From the NCBI RefSeq assembly GCF_000801105.2, contig NC_079513.1, positions 22,784,273 through 22,848,272 of the forward strand: a DNA stretch of 64,000 nucleotides, in the 5' to 3' direction. Under the pieces are notes generated by a model that saw only the letters and a program-made list of their open reading frames with translations, had not been told where the DNA came from and did not search any database. Numbering within the stretch: position 1 is the first letter of the stretch; each line of letters opens with the position of its first letter. Made by a program: the position numbers and the translations under genes. Positions 46,601 to 58,581 of this stretch are shown here, in pieces. Source of the stretch: Raphanus sativus (Eukaryota; Streptophyta; Magnoliopsida; Brassicales; Brassicaceae).

Positions 46601-47773
46601 ATAGGAAATTAAATTTCTACTCATACCAGGCATATATCTCACGCCTGTTAATACTACAGTAGACCCATCTTGATTCAGAATTTTAATTTTCCCAATCCCT
46701 TTAATGTTACTGTGTGTGTTGTTAGCCATTAACACTTTTCCTCCCTTGAATTCTTCCAGGTCGAACAGGAAGCTCTTGTCGGGTGTGATGTGGAACGAGC
46801 AGCCTGAATCCATTACCCATTCATCTTTGGAGTATTGGGTGCTTACGGTAAGAATTAATGGTTCTTTGAACTCTTCTGCCACATTTGCTGAGTCTGATGC
46901 TTTAAAGGGTTTCTTATCAGGACACTCACGCTTCCAGTGGCCCTCCTTACCGCAAATGAAACATCCCTTGGTGTTCCTGTTGTTCCTGGGACGTGACTTA
47001 GAGCGCCCATGTTTGCTTTTGGACCTGCCCCTGTAGTTCTTCCCACCTCCTCTGCTATTTCGGTTGTCTGATCTGCCTCGTTCAACCATCAGACCCTCTC
47101 CACCTGACCTGGTAAACTTACCACTCTCCATCAGCTCTCTTTCTTTGGACCTAGCAGCCCCTGTAACTTCAGCGAGACTCAATGTGTCTCTCCCGTACTT
47201 TAGAGTTTCTTTAAGCTGATCGTACTTGTTAGGTAGGGAACTTAGCAGTAGGATGGCCTGAACTTCTTCTGATACTTCGACTTGCAGGTTGTTTAGATCT
47301 GCTACTAGTTTCAGAAACTCATCCACGTTTTCGTCAATAGATTTTGAGTCAATCATTTTAAAAGTGTAGAACCTGAGCTGTAGGTAAATCCTGTTAGGTA
47401 GAGAAGTCTCTGTGTACAGATTATTCAGTGTACTCCACATTGCAGCAGCAGTCTCACAATGTTGAATTTTCCTTAAGACTTTGTTCCCAACATTTAGCAC
47501 AATCAGGTCTTTGGCTTTCTCTGATTTCTCGAATTTTGCAGGGTCTATTGCAGGCGCAGGTTTCACAATACCAGCCAGCCCCTTTCCAGTGTCTTTCATG
47601 GCTGACTCTGGTTCATCCTTTGTATCAGGATCCTCTTTTAAAAGCTTCTCATCCGTGAGAATAGCTTTCAAGCCGAGTACTCCAAAATGAGCAAGCATTC
47701 TCACTTTCCACAGGGCAAAATCTCCATCACCCTCGAAGCGGTCAATCTCAATCCTTTCCTTCGACTTCACCAT
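43634..47773 (-). pseudogene. Copia gag-pol polyprotein with one in-frame stop
   Basis: 1380 codons in a single frame, starting MVKSKERIEIDRFEGDGDFA and broken once, by TGA at 45092-45094. Before the stop come gag with the CCHC knuckle (CFICGKEGHWKREC), protease (MDSGCSFHIT) and integrase with its HHCC segment (WHSRLGHMS) and core (HSDLWG, LRTDNGLEF, TPQQNGVSERMN). After the stop come reverse transcriptase, including YVDDMLIASG, and RNase H (LSTTEAEYMAL), ending at 43634. No frameshift was found. The order protease-integrase-RT-RNase H defines Copia. With this stop the copy cannot make RT except by readthrough; everything else looks undamaged, in keeping with near-identical LTRs. Confidence 0.93.
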
Positions 47774-47848
47774 CGATTAAGGTACTGAGTATACACCTCC
47801 TCTCTCTCCTAAGCAACCTTGATGTAAACCGGAAGCTCTGATACCACT

Positions 47849-48369
47849 TGTGAAGAATATTAGCTTTTAGGTTTGCTTAGGTTAGAAGTTATCTTTGACC
47901 TAAGTCTAGAACTGAAAGTAAAGACACAATCAATTTAACGAGTTCCCGGCCCTCGGCGCGGTACGTCTCGTGGGAGAACTTCTGCTCCCAAAATCCACTA
48001 GATCAAAGAGTTATCAGCAACACCAAATCAGTGTGCTAATTGAGTGTTTACAAAAGGAACCAAATACTCCTAGCTAGAGGAAACCAACAATCCCTTTGAT
48101 ATAAATATACTTAAGCCTAAGTTGATCTTATATCTTGATTGTTGCCTCTTGCTGTCCACCTTGATTGATCTGATTCCTACTGCCGTAAAACTTGCTGTAT
48201 TTCCTTGTTGCTTGCTTAACCTAATCAACATACTAACATCATATATATATGCTTTGTATTTGATCAGGTGTCACAAACGGAATGGGCTGGAGAGTGGTGT
48301 TGGCCCAGCTGCTGCAGGAGTGTGAAGAGCCCAGCTCTAATTGGGCTTATATGTAACCCATTATTCACA
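47849..48369 (-). repeat. 5' LTR of the Copia element
   Basis: 521 bp with the same ends as the 3' LTR. The tRNA-Met primer-binding site lies immediately inside (47831-47848, read on the minus strand). It should carry the promoter for the minus-strand transcript. Confidence 0.93.
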
Positions 48370-48374
48370 TTTTA

Positions 48375-49236
48375 ACACTTCACTTTTGATTAAAAGAACG
48401 TATAAAAAAAGTGTGTTCATTGACATATAAGAACCTACGCATATTAATATTACAGTGGAAAGATGATTATAAACTCCATACCTAACAATACATGACAGCT
48501 ATATTGTCACCACACTAAACTACCAATTATAACAATCACAGGATTAACAAATGTCATTGCATGCGATACACAAAGGTAGCAAGATGTCTGAAAAGGTTTG
48601 AAGCTATCCAGTATCGTCTTAATGCGCGAATCATGTGTACTATAGAGCTTTAGGTACTAGTATAATAATCAGTTTGATCCCTTATCATATATGAAAAGAC
48701 AATTGTAGTTATTGCGATGTTAATATTTTAGTAATTGAGCTAAATCCTCGAGACTGGATAACTTATGTTTGAAAATATGTTCTGGAAATTTGATTTGGTT
48801 GAAGTTTCAGATATTACAATATTTCAAACTACAGAGATTTCAAATATCTTGACTTAGACCATAGACTTTAAAAATAATAGTTTGAACCAGTTGTTTCAGA
48901 TATTAAAATATTTTAAATATATTTCCGAGTACTGATATAATTATAGAATCATTAAAATTCAAAATTTTTGAATAAAAATAAATCGTATATGTTATTGAAA
49001 AATCATCAAATCATTAACACTTGATTTTAATAAAAATATTAGACTTCATTAACCTATAACTATGAAATTTTAAAATTCTTATGATCATTATAATTATAGT
49101 TTCCACTGACATTTCCTTAATTTAGATTTAGGAGGATTCTCGTTTTCAGCCTAAAGTTTCGAAGTAATGTAAGAATGTATACTTTAAATATAATAATTAT
49201 TGACAAAACATGGTTTTCATCTAAGATTATGTATAA
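48375..49236. other. AT-rich intergenic DNA (right copy)
   Basis: Continuation of the arm interrupted by the Copia element; same sequence as the left arm between the Helitron and the empty site. No gene seen. Confidence 0.55.
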
Positions 49237-50130
49237 CTAGGTGTTTTCCTGCACCATGTGCAGTAAATAATTTTAAATTTAAATTAACTTTCAAATAGAT
49301 AAATTTAAATTGTATTTAAAAATTAAATTACTTGTTTATTGATAAAATTATATTTTTTATCAATAAAAGCATAATATTGATAAATCTCTTCCGTTTCCAA
49401 ATTTTTGTTTCCATGCTTTAGCTGTCGGATCCCAACAAATTTTTTTTTTGGCCCAACACTGTGAAGATCTAATATAACTTGTTAGTCTCTATCCACCAAA
49501 TAAACTTAGAACTAAATTGCTGATCAAAAAATTTGACCGGTGGTTTTTCTCTTTCTGTAAATATTATCAGTGTTAAAATCATCAATTTTGTTGGAATCCT
49601 GAAACATATTTTAATAAATAAGTTAGATTTATTAGGTACAGAAAAAGCAAAGTACATGAAAAAAATAACACAGAAAAAATCACTTACACCAACATACAAA
49701 AACGTGACAGTCTTTTGTTTTGAAGATGATTCATCCTCCCATGTGTACAAATCCTTCGGAGAAAACAAAATATAGTAAAACTTAAAAAGCTAAAGCAAAG
49801 ATGGATCACGAATTCTCAATACAAAAAATTTGCAAATGAAATATTCTTTTTGAATCGACCATACATATTTGGACGGTTGCAGGCTCTATCCTTTTTTTGA
49901 AAAGTTTTTCTTTATGTAAGACACATATATATCCCGTAGAAATCCGGTAGAAACAATTCTAGGAGATATGATAATTTTAGGGTTTTAAGTTTTCAATCAG
50001 CCATGTCATCTTATTTACAAGCCATGTCATCTATTAAAAGTGACATGTCATATTTTTTTTGTGAGAGTCTTTGTAGATATGACACCTAAGCAAAATTTCA
50101 AAAATCACTTCTCAAATATAGTCTAGGGGA
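49237..50130 (-). mobile_element. Non-autonomous Helitron (right copy)
   Basis: Same element as 15683-16575, inverted. CTAG of the 3' end is at 49237-49240 with the CTGCAC-GTGCAG hairpin beside it; the 5' TC is at 50129-50130. One extra T in a run is the only difference noticed. Confidence 0.8.
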
Positions 50131-51146
50131 TGGTTCTTTTTATTCAACGGTCTCTTTTTATCTTTTTAAATCTACATCACATTTTCTTTTCCACATAATT
50201 ATTTAATATTTTAAACTTTTTTATACATCCAAATTAAATAAACCAAATATATATTTATAGAATTTATAAAATGATGAATTATGATGTAAACAACTTAAAA
50301 GAATATTAACTACAAAATATTTCATCTGAAATAAATAGGGTGAAAAACATAGTACTAACCAATCATAATTTATGGATTATATTTATGTTTAAAATAAATA
50401 GAATTTCTAACTCTTCACTCTCTTATGAAAGCATGTGAAAGACACAGACTGAGTTTGATTGGTCAATATCTCTCATGTGAATCTCACTTTTATATTTTCA
50501 ACTAACTGAATAGATTCAACTAGAATTAATTCAGTCAATACTACCATTGTACTCATTCAACAGTTGAAAAAATGTTTCAACTGGTATTGCACATAGTCTT
50601 AGACTATTGTAATAACAAGAGAAGAAGTACACAAGCCAGCAAGGACAACAGTCCCTCCGGAGCCAAGGGCCGACAAGGAACACAATCCCTTTGGAGCCAC
50701 AAGCCGGAAGAGAACAAACTCCTTCTGGAACTATACGAGTAAAGCTAAGCAAAAGCAACAATAATAAATCCGAAACAACAAGAGAATATGAAAGACAACA
50801 CATGGTTATAATTTGACTAGTTTATGGTCCAATATTATTTTATAATTGGCAATGCTAATAAACAGTACCCAATGGATCAACCTTTTTGCATTTCCCATTC
50901 CCATTCCCCACATACAATATCCACATCAACCACTAGCCTTATTGACCACCTTTGTGAGATTTTCAATCACTTTCTTTTAGTTAGAACTTTCACAACTCTA
51001 CATGTTCTTGCTATGTCACTTTCACGTTTTCATCTACCACTTCAACAACCAAAATCAAAAAAAAGAAAACCCACCAAACAAAGAAAAAGAAGAAAGATAA
51101 CAAGTTTTCACCATTTTGTTCTACATTGTTTTATTTTGAATCCTCT
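50131..51146. other. Intergenic region downstream of AAA-ATPase (right copy)
   Basis: Mirror of 14667-15682: the AAA-ATPase 3' UTR and AT-rich DNA, no gene supported. Confidence 0.45.
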
Positions 51147-52807
51147 CTAGTCTTTACAAACATTGTCCTCTAGCTCAGTTTCATCTTCAACATTATCTAT
51201 AGCCCTCTTCTCTTCCTCCTCCACAATTTCCAACTCCCTCAAATTTCCACTTTGACCCCTCAATTTTCCACCTTTCACATTCATCTCCCCTCTACTTTTC
51301 AACTCCACCAACAACTCCCTAACCGCCTTCTCCTTATCCCTCCTATTCTTGATCAAAGACTCGCTTACATCCGCAGGCGTCATCTCCGCCTTCTCCACAA
51401 CTCTCTCCATCTCCTTCAAAACGTCCTCGTCCACATCTTCCTCCTCGTACCCTAAATAGTTCTTCAACAAAATCTTCAACGACGAGAAATCACAGTAACT
51501 CATGCACACATGCATGTCCATTCTCCCACTTCTAAGCAACGCAGGATCAAGCTTCTCTATATGATTCGTCGTAAAGACAAAGATCCTCTCACTTCCACAA
51601 CAAGACCAAAGCCCGTCCGTAAAGTTCAACAAACCCGACAACGTTATCGTGTTCCCATTACCAGACTCTTCACCCAAACCCGACCCGCTTCTTGTTTCTT
51701 GGCCGCCCCTAAGATTTTAGAAGTTTTAAACGATTTAGTAAATAATTAAATATTTTTTACCAAAAAAAAATAATTAAATATTTTTTTAACAATTTGGAAA
51801 TTTATACTAGTGTCTATTTACTCCAAAAAAAAATCTGAAACTAAAGATCAAGATCAATGTTTCACTTGCCTATGCTTAGGAGTGGCTCGGTTAGTCAAGT
51901 TGATCGAACAGTCGATGTCTTCGATCACAATGATCGACTTAGAACTCGTTTTCATAAGCAGTTTCCTCAACTCCGAGTTGCTATGCACCTCAGTGAGTTC
52001 AAGATCGTAAATATCATACCCTAGATAATTCGCCATGGCTGCGATCATACTAGACTTACCAGTACCAGGTGGCCCGTAAAGCAAGTAACCTCTCTTCCAA
52101 GCCCTACCCGTTTTCTGATAAAACATCTGACCTTCCACGAAGTCCTTAAGATCATCCATGATCCGTTCCTTCTTCCTCGGATCCATCGCGAGAGTCTCGA
52201 ACGTGCTCGGATGCTTGAAAGGAACAGACTCCCACGGATGCCCTCTCGAGTCCAGAGACCCGCCTCGAGCGTTCGTGTAAAGCAACCTGTCCTGGTTCTT
52301 CCGACGGATCTCGTCAGCTTTCTCCACGATGTAATCGAGATAAGAGTTTAAGATCAAGACTTTGTCTCTCTTCTTGATGCGGAGAGTGAACCCTCGTTTC
52401 TCTTCGGGCAACGGTCTCCATGCGAACGTCTGAGTCTGTCTCTGAGTGACGACGTGTTCCCATAGGACGGTGACGTCGTTGAAAGTGTCGACGATGGAGT
52501 CGTTGTTGGAGAGGCCGAAGGTGACGGAGGAGGAGTTGACGGCGCGGGTGAGGGTTAGACGGTTGCCGGCGGCGATGGAGACGGAGGAGCTGAGGTAGAG
52601 CTGGACGGCGTTGTAGAGCTCGTTGGTGTTGACGCCGTCGAGCTCGGTTATGTCGAAGTAGCAGTGGGGGGAGAAGAGGTGGAAGGTTCGGTTGAAGAGT
52701 TTGAGGAAGGCGAAACGGAGCTCCGGTGGGATTATTGATTGCATTAGGCTCTGACAGAAAGCCAAGACTCCGAGAAGTGAAGCTAGTGATGTCCAATACT
52801 CTTTCAT
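51147..52807 (-). CDS. AAA-ATPase, ASD/BCS1-like family (At5g57480-like, right copy)
   Basis: Exons 52807-51870 and 51708-51147, with the same GC-AG intron (161 nt, one T shorter than in the left copy) and the same 499 residues as far as the coding sequence can be compared, including Walker A GPPGTGKS and Walker B IIVIEDID. The gene is intact. Its 5' leader lacks 36 bases present in the left copy. This is the copy in the syntenic position. Confidence 0.9.
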
Positions 52808-53886
52808 TTTTTTCTTTTTTTTTGTTTCTTTAGAGGAGAAAACAGAGTATTTTTGAGAAAGGTGTGAACTTTAAGAAATAAGATTATTAAAAAAAAGAGT
52901 GAAAGCTTTGAGAGATCAAGAAGAGATGGTCTCTTTCAATTTATAAGAGTTTCTTTTCAGTTTCCTTGACAAATTTCTCGATAAGACTTTATAGAGATGT
53001 GAAAATTTTCTTTAAAAAAAGAGCTGTTCAGAAAAAAATGCAAAGATATGATAGTGTGGTGATAGTGACGGTGTTCAAAAAAAGAAGAAGTTGTGGTGAT
53101 AGTGACGAAGGCAGGGTTAAGGAACAAGTGTAAAATGAAAGAGAAAAGAAAGACAAATTTGAGTTTTGTAAATTTTTGAAATTTATGACTATTAATGAGG
53201 TTGCTGAATTTGAGTGATTTATGGTCAATATTTGTTTGGGACTTTTCTTTTCTTTTTTGATTATTGGTCAAAATTTTCGTTTTTTTCTTAAAAATGAATC
53301 AATGTTTACCATGAAAGTTTAGATTTTAAAAACTGTAAAAAAGTCGTATATGGAAGTGAATTACTATTATGTGAGATGTAAAGTACATTCAAGGCTGAGT
53401 TGATGAATACAAAAAAATCTCAATGAGATAAAAGGGATAATAGAAAAGAATAGCTAGATCTTTTCACCAAGGAATGTGTAGTCAGAACAGAGCTCTCTCG
53501 CAGACTAATGAATGTATGGTCCTTTAACTCTTAAGCAAACAGACAGAAAAGTTCGAATTTGCAGAATTAGTCTTAACCAAAATCTTTTATTGATTGAATG
53601 ATAATATCAGCCTGCATATGTCAGTCCATCCTGATGGACTATATAGGCCTACTGTTTGCATCTCTACAAAACGATCAACTTGAAACAAAAGTCTAAAGAA
53701 ACAAAAAGAAAACAACTCTCTTTTCCAAAAATGGGGGTTTTTTTTTCTTATCACTCCCTTTTCTTTCACATCACACAATGAAAACAAAAGATTAGTGCAA
53801 AAAGTGATTTAATAAACCCAAAATACATTCCTTTGGGCATGTTGAAAAAAAATTGTATTCCAAACCGAGAGAACACTTTGCTTCTT
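52808..53886. other. AAA-ATPase promoter and VDAC4 3' region (right copy)
   Basis: Mirror of 11890-13004 with one copy of the CTCTGTTTTCTC 12-mer instead of two. No additional gene seen. Confidence 0.6.
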
Positions 53887-55431
53887 TTATGGTTTGAGGG
53901 CGAGAGCGAGACCAACCCTGGGTGAAGAGTTCACAGCCTTGGAGTCATACTCAGCTGAGAGAGTGATAAGCGACTTGGATCTCCATTCCCTTTGTACCAC
54001 CATCCCTGCTTTCCCATTGTTAGAGAGTCTTGTCTTCACCGTTGTTAAAGGATCGACAGAGTAAGAGCTTCCGATGGTGAAACTGTTGGCATGATTCGAG
54101 AAGCGACGGATCAGTTCTGCAGCAACGGATGTGGTTGGATTCACCGTGTGTACGTAAGTGGCTCTTAGACTCTCCCCTTTATCCTCCCTACAAGTTATCA
54201 CACTCTTCTCAGTTCCATAAAAAAGCCAAAGCAAAATGGAGGAGGGTCGTGTTTGGTTGTTACTTACAGCATGAGAGCAGCAGAGAAGTCTGGCTTGTTG
54301 AAACTGATTCCGGCGTTGTACTTGGTTAGCGAAGAGGAAGCTGTGTCGAAACCAACTTCACCACCGAGGCTAACAGTCTGGCTTCCGATAGTTGCTGACA
54401 GATCGAGCAGAGGAGTTGGGTTGAGGCCAATGCTGGAATTGAGGGTAGCATGAGGATGAACATATTGCACATCCAGCTGTATTATAACAGAGACACATGT
54501 TAAGACTAAAGAGTGCAGAAACTGATTGAGACTAGAGTGATCATTTATCATATGGGTTATGATGCACTGACCTTGCCAGACTTGTGATCAGGTATTTTGA
54601 AGCTGATAACAGCTTTAGCAGACGGCATGAGATTTTTGACAGTTACTTTCGTCGACACCTGCATAAATGTGTTCAGTAATATGGTTAAGGAGAGAGAGAG
54701 TTAAGGTGCCAAAAGATCAGACAGCATGTATCACTACAGATATTTACTTACACTTGAGTGGCTGTCGATTTTGACATCAACAATGGTGTTTTGACCTTTA
54801 TATTGTGTGCTTATGTCGCCAAGAAATAAATCATCCTTCTGCAAACCTGTCGCCACAAATTCCTGTTGGAAAGAAATTTTCATTACCGTTTAGTTGCAGA
54901 GGACACAAAAACTATCCAACTTACGATACATAAAAGGCCATGTTAGGCAACTAAAGTATGTACATTAACTAAGTATTATACTATTGCTGGCTATCAAAGT
55001 TCCTGCTTCTAAGAAAATATTGCACTCATTTTACGAATCAAAGGCATACAAAGCAGATACTCTTAAGTAATCCCATGATAAATCGAGCTGACTGCTTCTT
55101 TCTAATAACGAAGTGTATGGTATGTATATCTCTAATCCTAATTAACAAAACATGTAGCAGCAGTACAGATTCTATTCAACAATGTCATATAAGCAAATTG
55201 TGACTTCTGCAAGATTTGATTTAACCAATCCAACATACCGTTCCAGTGGCACTCAGCATTGTCAGAGTAAACTTCTGGTCGAAGATGTAATCCTTGTTTA
55301 GAAGATCTGCAGATTAACAAATGGTTAATAAATGGGGCAGCCACTGAGAAGCAAGGGGTCCACAATCTGCTACAACTTTTACCTTTGGCTTTCTTGCCAA
55401 TATCGGGAAACGGAGCTGGACTGCTTCCCAT
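53887..55431 (-). CDS. VDAC4: Voltage-dependent anion channel, VDAC4-like (right copy)
   Basis: Exons 55431-55383, 55306-55239, 54862-54752, 54658-54572, 54476-54268 and 54187-53887, 274 residues. The reading frames on both strands correspond exactly to those of the left copy and no indel separates the two across the gene. Outer-mitochondrial-membrane pore. It is the copy next to the glycosyltransferase gene, as in Arabidopsis (At5g57490 beside At5g57500). Confidence 0.93.
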
Positions 55432-57190
55432 CTTTCGAGTATAAAGAAAAAAAGCACTGCAAATTTCAATAGGCAAACGCAGAATCAAAAGGCCATGTCA
55501 TCAGTATGCAAAGGTTCACAAAAAAAAAAAATGTTCCAAGTTTCAATACTACTCTCTGAGCTAATCAAATCTGATCACGTGAGAGGCAGCAGCAGCAGCA
55601 GCAGAGAGCAAACTCTACACTGCCACCAAAACTATGCCTATATGTATATGAAACAACAATTCAAAGAGAATTTAGAAAAAGCAGTGAAACGTCTTCCTTT
55701 CAATCACAAACTATCTAATCGATCAAAAACAATACTTGGCGAGAAACAACAGATCGAGAAGAATCGAATCGAATCGATCAAAAAAGCCAATCTCCAGAAT
55801 CTAACACTAAAAACAAGTGACTCTACACCGAAACATCTACAAGAGAATATCGATTTCCTTACGAAATTGGAAGATCGGCGAATACGGGCTCTAGGTAGGT
55901 AGATAAACCCTAACTGCTCCCGTCGCCTTCGATGATGGAATCAGGCGACGGCGGCTGACAGTAAGTAAGTAAGTAAAAAGGCCTCTCGAGAAACTCAAAG
56001 GGGGAGGAGAGGAGAGGAGAGGAGGCCAACAACGTTCTCGGTGAGCTATGATAATGTCACTTGGTGTTGAGGTTCGTTAGGTCACGTGCGAGCACGCTTT
56101 TTTTTTTTTTTTTTCTTCGCCTTTGCAAAGCTGTATCCAGTTCGTGAGGCCCATTTCACGCCCAAGCGGCCTCGCTTGTTCAGTTATCTGGAATGACGAT
56201 AGTACCCCTGGAAATTGGTTGGCATATGCCCAAAATGCAAGTTTATACAAGTGACTTTTGATAAATCTTAAGTTTGTAGTAGAAGTAAAATTCAGAAAAT
56301 AAAAATTCATTTAAAAAACTCAAATTCACTTTATGACTTATGAGCTAGTGTAATGTAGCCACCGAAGATTTTATGTTTGGTTAGTCATCATGAGTTAAAT
56401 TTCCATATGCTTTAACAAGGCGAATCAAGTGTGAAAATGAAAAAAAAAATACAGTATTCTTGCAATGATAATATTTTTCAGTAGACTAGTTCTTTGATTT
56501 AAAATCACAATTATAAAGTTCATATACATGTTAGAACCAACAACTTCTACATAATTATAAGGTATCTTAGTGATTTCTAAGAGATGGTTAAAATGATAGT
56601 TGTATCAGAAGATTGGTCAGTTTTTACGTATGAATTTAATGAATTTAAATCTCTATTACAAAAATAATTAAAATTTTTGAAATTAAGAAATATTTTTGGC
56701 TGGTAATTATTCCAAAAAAAAACGATTAATTCTGCAATAAAACCACGATCATCCTGGTAAAATGAAAAGTGGTTTATTAAACCAGATTCGCTAACATTCA
56801 AACGGTCTTCCTTACACGACACTCTCGAACGAGGAATCATGTTTTTCATATGTTAACACATCAGTGGTACACTAGAAGCAATTATTTCATATGTTTTTCA
56901 TCAGTTTATACATCTGGTGGGTTATTTTAGGAACTGATCATACAAATAATTGCAAAGAAAAAGGCAATATAATGTAGTTAAACTGATTATCTGCGACAGA
57001 GAATGTATTGAATATTGATGTTGAACATTGTTTTTTTGGGTCACCATAAAAGCGCCCACAAGTATTCTGTTAATTAACTTTGAAATCCTTGGTTACACAA
57101 ATGATTATTCAAAAATTTTAAGACATTAACAATCACAAAACCAATTAAAAGTAATTTAAGTATAAATTATAACAAATCAGATGTATATAT
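55432..57190. other. VDAC4 upstream region and intergenic DNA
   Basis: The VDAC4 5' leader and promoter region contain (CAG)6 (55587-55604), GTAAGTAAGTAAGTAA near 55962 and GGAGA repeats near 56003-56025, followed by a poly(T) run at 56099-56114. The rest is AT-rich. The frame at 55495-55902 is antisense to the leader and shows no family signature. Confidence 0.5.
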
Positions 57191-58581
57191 CTACGGTATG
57201 TGGTATAATTTAGAAGGCTTAAGATTGCTAGTAACATTGAAATAGTTCAATGTCCGTATCCACTTCTCTTGGTTCTTCAACAAATGAACCGCAATAGTAT
57301 CAGGCCATAGCTCATGTGTGCATCTGGTCGGTGGCTCGGGGAAATTATACATGGACCATTTAGCGTTAAACCGGTTCTTCCCACGTCTTCCTTCTCGAAT
57401 CCAATCACCAAACACTTTGTCTTCAGGACCTTCTAAATGTTTCTTGGGAATCTCCGAGTCTTTGAGCCAAACCGCGATGTCCCACGAGACTAAGTAACCC
57501 ATTCCCGACATGTAATGTACGAACGGGTCCATGCTTGGACATGGAATGACGTAGCCATAGTAGAGATCTTCTCGAGGTAATGGTCTTAAAGATGCTGCGA
57601 GGCTTTCTTGTCTTATGTACGTGTCGTCGTCGGCTTTCATTACGTAGTGGTACGGTGGGTTTGGTGCATCGGTTTCGTTGAATAGGTCTGGTAAGCTTGA
57701 GAAGTATGTGTAGGTCTTGCCTGTGGATAGAGAACTAATTAGTTATACAAGTGTTACAACTATTTCAATTGGTAAGCTATTCCAAATCGAACTGAAGATT
57801 GAACCAAAAGAGATAGAATAAATCCAACTGGAGTTTTGTGTGTTTTATATAGTAACAAATCGTAACATAAAATGAAACAAACTATTTTTTTTGTTTGCTG
57901 CTAAACTGAAATAAATTAAATATATAGAAAATTATAGCCTAAATGCGTTTGCAAATTCTCCAAATAAACGATTGGTATATACGCACCTTCTAAAAAGGTA
58001 TACCAAACCAAAACCAAGCCTGTATATACCAAACCAAAACCTAACTAAAATAACAGTTGCTTGAATTTGGAAAATTCGTTTTCAAACCGAACTAAATAAA
58101 TCAAATTCGAACCGAACCATATCGAATTTGACAATAAACCGAGACAAAACCAATTACCTTTATTCATATTCTCATTGCAATTGAGGATGATGATGTCATC
58201 ATAACGCATGATCTCCAAAGCGACAAGCACTTTCTGGTCTTCTTTAGTCAAGTTACAGAACACAAACTTAACGTCGATCTTAACGCCGGCGGGAACATCC
58301 TGCGTGCCGTAGATCATTCTGAGAAAATGCCGGCGTTGGTACTGATCGGGAAGCGTAAGAATCCCAATAAGTATCCTAATCTCATCATCTGAAGAAGAAG
58401 ACAGCAACGTAGTCTCCAGTGAACTGCTGTTCCTCGGAACATTGGACAAAGCACATCGTCCGAAGCTCAACAAACTGTCGAATCTGACTTCGTTGATGAA
58501 AGCTAATAGACAGAGAGCTACGATGAAGAAGAAAGAAGGGATGATGAACTTTCTGCCGTCAGATCTTGGAGAATATTTCAT
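57191..58581 (-). CDS. GT31-like galactosyltransferase family protein (At5g57500-like)
   Basis: Two exons, 58581-58158 and 57720-57191, 317 residues. The N-terminus has a short cytosolic stretch and one hydrophobic segment (about 13-30, FIIPSFFFIVALCLLAFI), as in type II Golgi membrane proteins. The lumenal part has ILIGILTLPDQYQRR, then MRYDDIIILNCNENMNKG, the metal-binding DxD motif in VMKADDDTYIR and YMSGMGYLVSWD, then EDKVFGDWI. Family members transfer hexoses in the Golgi; the acceptor of this short subtype is not known. The intron holds CCGAA-rich transposon-like filler near 58075-58150. Confidence 0.87.

Larger units (their letters stand above)
41809..48369 (-). mobile_element. Copia-type LTR retrotransposon, recent insertion
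   Basis: 6561 bp, coding strand minus. LTRs of 520 and 521 bp begin TGTGAAGAAT and end ATTATTCACA and differ, as far as I can see, only by one A in a run. The flanks are the 5-bp duplication TTTTA (41804-41808 and 48370-48374), and the other repeat arm carries the empty site. The primer-binding site next to the 5' LTR reads TGGTATCAGAGC on the minus strand, complementary to initiator tRNA-Met and usual for plant Copia. One gag-pol frame is interrupted once. About 1.3 kb of unexplained sequence separates pol from the 3' LTR. Confidence 0.95.
38431..55809 (-). repeat. Right arm of large inverted repeat (TML - Copia - AAA-ATPase - VDAC4)
   Basis: Reverse complement of 9967-20850 plus the Copia insertion. 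Coordinate sums stay almost constant: 65776 in VDAC4, 65812-65813 in the AAA-ATPase and Helitron, 59245 in the TML 3' half. The drop of about 6.57 kb equals the Copia element plus its 5-bp duplication. This arm lies in the gene order expected from Arabidopsis (XRCC3, TML, AAA, VDAC4, glycosyltransferase). Confidence 0.93.

Noticed and set aside
55960..56030. GTAA and GGAGA repeats near VDAC4 as a small tandem-repeat locus of interest
   Set aside because: Short, low-copy simple repeats common in plant leaders; no further structure.
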